A stretch of DNA of 64,000 nucleotides from Mytilus edulis (lineage: Eukaryota > Mollusca > Bivalvia > Mytilida > Mytilidae): positions 48,382,830 to 48,446,829 of the forward strand of contig NC_092344.1 in assembly GCF_963676685.1 (NCBI RefSeq), in the 5' to 3' direction. The translations under genes and the position numbers were made by a program. The first letter of the stretch is position 1. Each line of letters opens with the position of its first letter. This document shows positions 56,860-64,000 of this stretch, piece after piece. Under the pieces are notes generated by a model. That model did no database searches and was not told where the DNA came from. It saw nothing but the letters and a program-made list of their open reading frames with translations.

Positions 56860-58105
56860 GAGGCTCTCAAGAGCCTGTGTCGCTCACCTGTTAATGTGTT
56901 TACTGATGTCGGCCATCTTTGTTGGTAGGCAGGCGGGGTCATTAGACACTCTTTTTAAAAATAGATACCCTAGTATTATGATTGTGGCCAAGTTTGGTTA
57001 AATTTGGCCAAGTAGTTTTAGAAAAGATTTTTATACAAGTTACAAAAATGAGGAAAAGTTGTTTAATATTGACTCTAAAGGGCAATAACTCCTTAGGGGG
57101 TCCTCTAACAATTTTGATCATGCTGACTTATTTGTAGATCTTACTTTGTTGAACATTATTGCTGTTTACAGTTTATCTCTATCTATAATAGTATTCAAGA
57201 TAATAACCAAAAACTGCAAAATTTTCTTAAAATAACCAATTTAAGGGCAGCAACCCAACAACAGGTTGTCCGATTCAACTAAAATTTGTGAGGGGATATA
57301 TCTTATTCTGATGGACATTAAAATCTTGAAAGATTTGCCCTAAATGTCTTGGTTTCAAAGATATAAAGCAAAAACTGCATTTTACCACTATGTTCTAATT
57401 TTAGCCATGTCGGCCATTTTGTTTGGTAGGCTGGGTCATCGGACACATTTTTTAAACTATAAACCACAATGATAATTGTCGCCAAGTTTGATTAAATTTG
57501 GCAAAGTAGTTTTAGAGAAGAAGATTTTTAGAAAAGTTACAAAAAATGATGAAAAGTTGTTAAAAATTGACTATAAAGGGCAATAACTCCTTAAGGGGTC
57601 GACTGGCAATTTTGGTCTTGTTGACTTATTTGTAGGTCTTACTCTGCTGAACATTATTGCTGTTTACAGTTTATCTTTATCTATAATAGTATTCAAGATA
57701 ATTACCAAAAACTGCAAAATTTCCTTAAAATAACCATTTCAGGGGCAGCAACCCAACAACAGGTTGTCCGATTCGTCTGAAAATTTCAGGGCAGACAGAT
57801 CTTCACCTGATAAACAATTTTACCACTGTCAGATTTGCTCTAAATGCTTTGGTTTTTGAGTTATAAGCCAAAAACTGCATTTTACCCCTATGTTCTATTT
57901 TTAGCCATGGCGGCCATCTTGGTTGGTTTGACGGGTCACGCCACACATTTTTCAATCTAGATATCCCAAGGATGATTGTGGCCAAGTTTGGTAGAATTTG
58001 GCCCAGTAGTTTCAGAGAAGATTTTTGTAAAAGTTTACGGACGACAGACGACGGACGCCAAGTGATGAGAAAAGCTCACTTGACCTTTCAGGTCAGGTGA
58101 GCTAA
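56860..58105 (+). repeat. Large tandem repeat, about 500-bp unit (GAGCCTGTGTCGCTCACCTG)
   Basis: GTCGGCCATCTTTGTTGGTA-type segments recur at 56908, 57409 and 57909. The units also share GGGCAATAACTCCTTA-GGGGTC and CCAACAACAGGTTGTCCGAT. The right edge is a hairpin AGCTCACTTGACC/GGTCAGGTGAGCT (58075-58105). Left edge: CTCAAGAGCCTGTGTCGCTC. Common mollusc repeat; no coding. Confidence 0.75.
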
Positions 58106-58114
58106 AAAGGGAGT

Positions 58115-58510
58115 TTGTCAAGATATAAAAACAATTCACCAAAGTTTCATAAAAATTTGTGAAAGCATTCTTGAGACTATCCTAATCCCAAGTCATGATA
58201 GTACAATGACATAAATCAGATTTTTTTTTAAATTAAAAGGAAAATTATCATGTTTATGTTATACAAAAATAATTCACCAAGTTTCATGAAAATTGCTCAA
58301 AGCATTATTAATAGTATACGTACTGGAAAAATCCCCCCTTTTATGAATAAAATCCCTAACTTTAAATCAAAAATTTAAAATCCCTAAAAATTAAAAAGGA
58401 GCTTAATTATCATGATTATATCAATAGATAATTCACCAAAGTATTATGAAAATTTTATGATTAATGTATTCTAATTCCAAGACTATCTAAGACATGGTTT
58501 GTTTGAATTA
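58115..58510 (+). repeat. Three diverged units, about 150 bp
   Basis: ATTCACCAAAGTTTCATAAA at 58135, AATTCACCAAGTTTCATGAA at 58270 and AATTCACCAAAGTATTATGA at 58430, each followed by GCATT-TT-A and a TCTAATCCCAAG-like part. Confidence 0.55.
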
Positions 58511-59354
58511 AAAAAGTTGGAATAAAGTACCTGCTAGAATTCAGGAGAATTAGACCAAATCAGGCTATCTTCTAGATTATCAGACAATTGACTGTAGAAA
58601 AGGAATTTTCTTTTTTCTTATTTAGCTATTTGTTATCTCTTTCCTTAATATATACTGAACTAAGCCATTTTTTCACATATTTTTATTGTTTTTTCTCTCT
58701 TGTGACTTGTTATTTAACATAACAAAAAAAAACAAAGGCAATGAAAGAGAAACTGACAATGCCAAGGCAAAACATAAGATGCAGAAAAGAAAAACAAAAC
58801 AAAACACTTAGCAACACCAACATCACCAAAAAACTAGTGTTGAATTCATGTGCTCAGTCAGTCAGTGAGAGTTCGCAGATCCTGACCTACTATATCTATG
58901 CTTAAAAACCTAAAAATCATATAGTTCTAAACAAATTTTGTAAATTTATACTTGATTAAAATGTTGTCATAAATAGCATAGACACCTCTGAGTTTTGAGA
59001 ACCACATGTGTTAATTGTGCGAGTATAATCATTGATAATCATGCACAAGATTGACTTTTAAAAGCCTATATATTGAAATTTTCTGAAAATATTGCATGCA
59101 TTTTATTAATATGACCAATTTCAAGAAATGCACACAGATGTGAGATGATTTATATAATTGTAATTTCAGGAATTTACAGTAAAGGCTTTTATCCTCACTG
59201 CATTTTGCACTTTTCCTAATCCAGGAGCCAGAAGTTATGGCCTTTGTGACCTTTGTATGATTTTTATTTTAGTTTCTTTTTTTTATATTGAAGAGTTTAG
59301 TATGACGTCCATTATCACTCATTTGTTTAATGGCAAGCTAAAGCATGCCTCACA
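58511..59354. other. Unassigned DNA
   Basis: Nothing recognised. Confidence 0.4.
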
Positions 59355-59525
59355 GGCAAGGATCCAGGGGGGGGGGCTGAGGGTTGGACATGTTGGAACC
59401 CCCTTTCTTTATTGGACGATCAATGCATTTGAATGGGGACATGAAGTTGGACACCCCCCCCCCCCCCCAAAAAAAAAAAATTGTCCTGGGTGAGGAACCC
59501 CTCCTTTATATGACTAGATCCACCC
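59355..59525 (+). repeat. Dispersed repeat, family E, with G and C tracts
   Basis: AGGATCCAGG then a G run, GACGATCAATGCATTTGAAT, a C run, an A run, and the end ACTAGATCCACCCC. The 78-residue frame across it is an artefact of the tracts. Confidence 0.7.
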
Positions 59526-59665
59526 CAGTCTCATGTACCGGGATTTTCTCGTTGCAATGAAGACCCATTGGTGACCTATGGCTGTTATCTGCTCTTTGGT
59601 CATGTTGTTATCTCTTTGATACATTCCCCATTTCCATTTCCATTTTCTTTTCGGTTCTATTATAA
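59526..59665 (+). mobile_element. Short solo 3' tail of the reverse-transcriptase element
   Basis: TTGCAATGAAGACCCATTGG, GGTGACCTATGGCTGTTATC and ACATTCCCCATTTCCATTTC match the 3' 150 bases of the tail at 14437-14590 (inverse). Confidence 0.6.
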
Positions 59666-59887
59666 ATATTAGAAACGAGTTTGGCGCCTTTACAAAAATA
59701 TAATTGTCTGTACTGATAGGGGAGTATGTGTGCATACCAATATCTAAATTTTCTAGGCCTTCTTTTTGAATATTTTGTGCATTTCTTGGTAAAATACTGT
59801 CAGACCTCGAGTGCTGTTGTTTTACAAAAACGGTCAAGTAATGTAGGGGAAAGAAACTAACTAAAAAGACCAAAATAAGCCACAACT

Positions 59888-60308
59888 AATGGGGGTCTCA
59901 TTGGGGGTTTTGTTCACGGATCCCGCTTAGTTACTACTTATTTTTTTAGATTCTCGCATGATGCCATCCCGCTTACACTATGTAAGTGAACAATTCTGCT
60001 ATTTTTGTAATTTCCCATGTCCCGCTAAACTTCATTTCGCGTTTTCACGGCACAATAATTTAAGGGAGGATAGGACCTTTATCGGGACTGTGGGATCGGG
60101 TGTTTTTAAGCTCTGGATTTCGGGATTGACCCTTTCGGGATACGATAATTATTTTTTCGAATTTCGGGACCTCGGGATTTCGTGTTTTTAAGCTCGGGTT
60201 TTCGGGATCAGTACCCCTCCTACCCTCCCTCATAATTTGACTTTCATGTGTCACGTTTACAAAAAATACGCCTCGACAATCCCGAGTCCCGCTCAGACCC
60301 CCCTTATA
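59888..60308. repeat. Inverted-end repeat rich in CGGGATT
   Basis: Left end TAATGGGGGTCTCATTG, right end GCTCAGACCCCCCTTA (imperfect inverse). Inside are many CGGGAT, CGGGTTTTC and TTTTTAAGCTCGGG units at 60080-60210 and AATCCCGAGTCCCGC near the right end. Confidence 0.65.
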
Positions 60309-60309
60309 G

Positions 60310-61590
60310 GTACATAATGAATAGTTTAAATTACTATGTAGTCAGTAGTCGGGTCAAATACACATGTATATACTTTTAGACGACCTTAGATTCATTTTGA
60401 ACACAGCGAAAATACTCATTAATATTGAACATTTTAGATCACTTCACATTTAGATTTTATAACTTTTAAAATTAAGACCATATAGATATAGATTTAAGAT
60501 CATTTAATCGAAAGATTATAATTTGTCAATGCGCAAATGTAACCAGGTACTGCATTTTTTGTTTGCATGCGTCAAGAAACAGTTAAAAGTGCCGGGAATA
60601 GAAAAGCAAGTTAAACTTCTCATCTGGACTTTTTAATAAGTCTGTATACCGGACCTCTTCTCTATTTTGGGATTGAAAAAAAATCTAAAGTTAAAAATGC
60701 GGTTTTGAGTCTATTTCTTCTTTTTAATTTGGTAACACGTTAAGCCATTAGTGACACTAATATGGTATATTACCAATAATAAGGCCATATATTTCGGTGT
60801 GTAGAAATACCGCAAAAGACTTCGTAGTGCACTAAGAAGAAAGTTTTTGCATTAAGGACACTAAAACGATGTTTTAAGATCACAGCGAACATGAATATAA
60901 GAGGATATGATTAAATACCTCAAATCTATAAAGTAAGGTATCAATAGATTTTGTAATTTTGAAGTTAAATGACTTTTTAATCAACGCCTGCCACTCGCCA
61001 CGTGACCAACGGTTTATTGCAGATTCCCGAATCATCATGTTCAATCAACCTAATCCAATAAACAATTGTCTTTTGATCGTTACTTATTGATTAATCAATG
61101 GTTGTTAACCTAACGGTTTAGCGTGGTATAAATTCAAGTTTATGAAAGAAAAATAAAAAATAAATTTTGTGTTTTAAAACTTTGCCTTTGTTATATATAT
61201 TTAGTTTTTAAGGAAATTGCTATGCAAGCTTTTTTTATTTAAAGAACCCTATTTTGAGATTAAAATTGAGAAACAAATGCTTTTGATATTTCATTTCCTT
61301 ACTAACAACACAAGAGTTTACATACTATCATTATTCCTTGAAAGACATTTGAGAGTATGTGGTGTCCATGGGGTTCTTCAAAATCCGATTACAGAAGTAA
61401 TATATAGAAAAACTCCAAGAGGTAAAATTATTTTACGTTTTAAAAAGAGAATTATAGAATAAATCATAACTGTCTTCTATGAACGATAACTTTAAACTGG
61501 TGTCAATGCTTTTTTTTTTAACAATTCATCTTTATTTCAACAATTGAAAATGAATACCATTTTATTTTATAATGTAATAAGCACTATGGG
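60310..61590. other. Unassigned DNA
   Basis: The segment around GTGTAGAAATACCGCAAAAG and GTAGTGCACTAAGAA (60798-60840) is the inverse of 63620-63680. The 81-residue frame at 61217-61462 has no recognised domain. Confidence 0.35.
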
Positions 61591-61591
61591 C

Positions 61592-62110
61592 AGGCGCGGA
61601 TCCAGAGCTTGAAGTGGGGGTTTGGGGGAGGGGTTATGTGAGAAATGTTTAAAACACTAGAGAAGTTTTCATGTTATACCAAACCATATGTTTTTCAAGA
61701 AATGGCACACTTTTTGTTCATCCGGCATATGGTTACTCTAAATAAAATTTTAAGTATTAATTTTATATGTTTAATTATTTGATTACAGATCGTATCTACC
61801 CGTTTTGCAATTCATGTATCACTCTAAGGGAGGCTAATAAAGATATATATAATAAAATATAGAGATAGCAGCCTTGGATTGTCTTAATTAAATCCTTTGG
61901 TCCTCTAATTATCAAGTTACCCTCTGGCCAATGTTATTATGACTTGTGTATATTTAAAGAAGTGTAGCGACAACGTGTCACTCTATTCAGTGCTAGATAT
62001 TCAAATTATAGTAAAGATAACATTAAAACAAGAAATGGTTAATACAAAAAATATTTTAAGATTTTCAACCGGGGGTGGGCTCGCTTTAACCCCCTAAATC
62101 CGCTAATGAT
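61592..62110. repeat. Inverted-end repeat (GCGGATCCAGAGCTTG...AACCCCCTAAATCCGC)
   Basis: The left edge GCGCGGATCCAGAGCTTGAA with GTGGGGGTTTGGGGGAGGGG faces the right edge GGGTGGGCTCGCTTTAACCC-CCTAAATCCGC. The interior is AT-rich. Probably a non-autonomous element of the same broad type as families D and E. Confidence 0.5.
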
Positions 62111-62444
62111 GTGGGAGAACTAAATTATTTAGTTAACTTAATCATATGACTCTTAAGCCCGTTCTGCCATTATTAAGAAACGCTAAAGAACGGAAATGTA
62201 TGATTTTAAGATTTGGAAATAAATGAAATTGGTGTCACAAATGGTATGTCTGCTTGTATTTAAAATATTTTATAAATAGATATAATGCTCATATACATAA
62301 TTATTAACGGTTGTTTTACTTCGCTTATTTATAGCATTTAACAAATAACTTCGTATTCTTATTTTCGGCATCAAATAAAAATAATGGAATAAATATATTT
62401 TAAAAGACAAGGAAAGTGAATTAAAAAATATATACAACAAAAAA

Positions 62445-62510
62445 AAGCGAAAGGAGATGTGGTACGACTGTCAATGAAACACCTATCAACAAAAGTTAAA
62501 AATGAAGAAG
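62445..62510 (+). repeat. Family A head fragment
   Basis: AGGAGATGTGGTACGACTGT and CAATGAAACACCTATCAAC; the rest is absent. Confidence 0.55.
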
Positions 62511-62664
62511 ATGTCAGAAATAAATTGGTCATAATTTATTTACAGTCTAAAACATCGAAGGGACTAAACATCAACCTATACATATTTATACTTGTAATGC
62601 ATTGGTATATAAACATCGAATCAGAAATATGTTCCTTTCCTAAACATGTTTAAAAACATTGCTG

Positions 62665-62765
62665 TGATAGTTATCAAAAGTACCAGGATTATAATTTACT
62701 ACGCCAGACGCGCGTTTCGTCTACACAAGACTCATCAGTAACGCTCAAATCGAAATATTGATAAA
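62665..62765 (-). ncRNA. Hammerhead-ribozyme-like motif, copy 3
   Basis: On the minus strand CTGATGA (62732-62738), stem II GTC/GAC with loop TTGTGTA, GAAA, then ACGC-GCGTCTG-GCGT and A. The core is intact and identical in layout to copy 1; stem I is not evident. The outer flank matches copy 2. Confidence 0.45.
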
Positions 62766-63164
62766 TGGCATAGTTCTTAACATTAGAAAAATGAATGAAG
62801 TATTGGCAACTGGACATTAAGCAACCAAATATCAATCCTCACTTTTCCGTGAAGTGTTCACAATTATTTGTCTTTTTAAAATTAAAAGGATGAAAAATTC
62901 CCAAACTGAAAAGAGTTGAAAATACGCTATTAATTTAGAAGTAAAAAATATAGCAGACAGAATAAAGACGGCAAAAACAAACAAATGAAAAAAAAAAATA
63001 GAGAACAATTTGAAATACCATATACATGTTTAATCAGTATACTAGTAGATCACGGGCCAAGGTTGAGCGAACATGAATTGCTATCGATTATACTAAAGGT
63101 GACAATCAACTTTTTGAGGCACGTGTCGAGAAAACATTAGAAAAAATATAATTTAAAATTATGA
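62766..63164. other. Unassigned DNA
   Basis: Nothing recognised. Confidence 0.4.
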
Positions 63165-63561
63165 AAGGAGTAGGTCCGGTAAGGACCGATTTTGGCCTCA
63201 AATTTCAGGTTCATCTGACGAAAGATTTTGACCACTTTTGAAACACTTAAGTGTCTATTTTATTTGATTCTATTAGTGTATGTGGAAGATTTTCACTGAT
63301 TTTGTCATTAAAAGCTCAATTAAATATGAAAAATCCACCAAATATGCCGGAAAATGTCACTTTTCAGATGGTTTTTGCAATTTAGCATAACTTTATGGTG
63401 CTTGCACCCGATATATGTGCCATGTATTGTCAAAAACAGCCCATATTTATGTAGCAGAAGCATTCTACTGTCCAAAAAATAACTAAAAGTTTACTTTTAA
63501 CAATTTTGTAAAACTGCTATATTTTGGGGCCAAAAAGGTGTCTTACCGGACCTTCTCCTTT
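63165..63561. mobile_element. MITE with AAGGAGTAGGTCCGGTAAG ends, short form
   Basis: Same ends as 22583-23166 (left AAGGAGTAGGTCCGGTAAGG, right CTTACCGGACCTTCTCCTTT). It lacks the middle 180 bp of that copy between CAGATGGTTTTTG and CAATTTAGCAT. Confidence 0.8.
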
Positions 63562-63812
63562 TACAAAGTCTATTTCTATATGCCACATCCTTTGTGACAG
63601 TTGTATCATTCCATCAGGTCCTTAGTGCACATTCAAGTTTGTTCTTAGTGCACTAAGGAGGTCCTTTGCGGTGTTTCTACGGACCCCATATATTTGAAGC
63701 TGTTCAAAATTCTGTACATTATAGGTACGTGTATCAGATCGGACAATAATTTTCATATATATAAAAAAGAATTACTGTATAAGTTATCTAGTATGAAATA
63801 TGTCCACTGGAC

Positions 63813-63960
63813 CGACCGTGCAAGTGCTATATATATTATATCATGTATATAGCCAGTCAAAAAGATGTGGTATGATTGCCAATGAGACAACTATCCATAA
63901 AAGACCAAAATGACACAAACATTAACAACTATAGGTCACACAAGGTCGTTAAAAACTTCC
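63813..63960 (+). repeat. Hairpin repeat interrupted by a family A fragment
   Basis: GACCGACCGTGCAAGTGCTA and TATAGCCAGTC match the hairpin at 50225. Instead of closing at once, about 85 bp of family A (AAAGATGTGGTATGATTGCC to ACTATAGGTCAC) intervenes before the GGTCGTTA arm. Confidence 0.55.
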
Positions 63961-64000
63961 ATTTGTTGTTGTTCACTGAAAATAAGCTCATAAAAACACG

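Noticed and set aside
61217..61462. 81-residue plus-strand frame as a later exon of the membrane-protein gene
   Set aside because: It lacks the expected membrane segments and has no supporting splice sites.

Overview
The window looks like nuclear DNA of a marine bivalve, most probably a mussel (Mytilus). It is AT-rich, has intron-containing genes and sparse coding sequence, and is packed with short dispersed repeats that I recognise as mussel-type (for example the family carrying GATGTGGTATGATTGCCAAT). No bacterial operons, rRNA, CRISPR array or intact tRNA were seen. The species call is from memory of repeat families, not a search.

Three protein genes can be supported, all on the + strand. 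(1) At 7.2-9.35 kb is a compact gene with a TATA box, a short non-coding first exon, one intron, and a single coding exon for a 234-residue secreted protein. It has two tandem seven-cysteine domains, each followed by a tribasic site, and a basic tail. (2) At 20.47-43.51 kb is a two-exon gene for a predicted 282-residue secreted, very acidic EF-hand protein. Its second calcium-binding loop is cut by a 22.2-kb intron, and its C-terminal half holds a 17-residue acidic repeat. (3) From 48.4 kb the first two exons of a multi-pass membrane protein resembling the Rolling stone family are visible; the rest probably lies beyond the window or was not recognised.

The other ~95% is repeats, relics and unassigned AT-rich DNA. 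0-6 kb: a Mutator-like deletion derivative with 8-bp target duplications, nested palindromes, and a pair of blocks (X, Y) that recur at 12.3-13.4 kb in swapped order. 6.2-6.85 kb: a 14-bp minisatellite in which nearly every unit contains AATAAA, just upstream of gene 1. 14.4-17.5 kb: a decayed reverse-transcriptase element on the - strand whose 3' tail is also found alone elsewhere. 17.9-19.3 kb: a tandem 471-bp element and a cluster of ETS-type motifs. 20.8-43.0 kb (the intron of gene 2): several internal duplications, foldback elements, a second reverse-transcriptase relic and two copies of a hammerhead-like motif. 43.6-48 kb: SINE-like and microsatellite-bearing repeats. 49.9-50.5 kb: foldbacks, one with a 26-G tract facing a 44-C tract. 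53.9-54.3 kb: an array of 18 short palindromes. 56.3-64 kb: tandem and dispersed repeats.

Genes 1 and 2 both encode predicted secreted proteins (Cys-rich and acidic Ca-binding), which would fit mantle, gland or extrapallial secretion, but nothing in the sequence fixes tissue or function. I see no multi-gene system. The points most worth checking are the split EF-hand gene, the Cys-rich precursor, the hammerhead-like element and the palindrome array.
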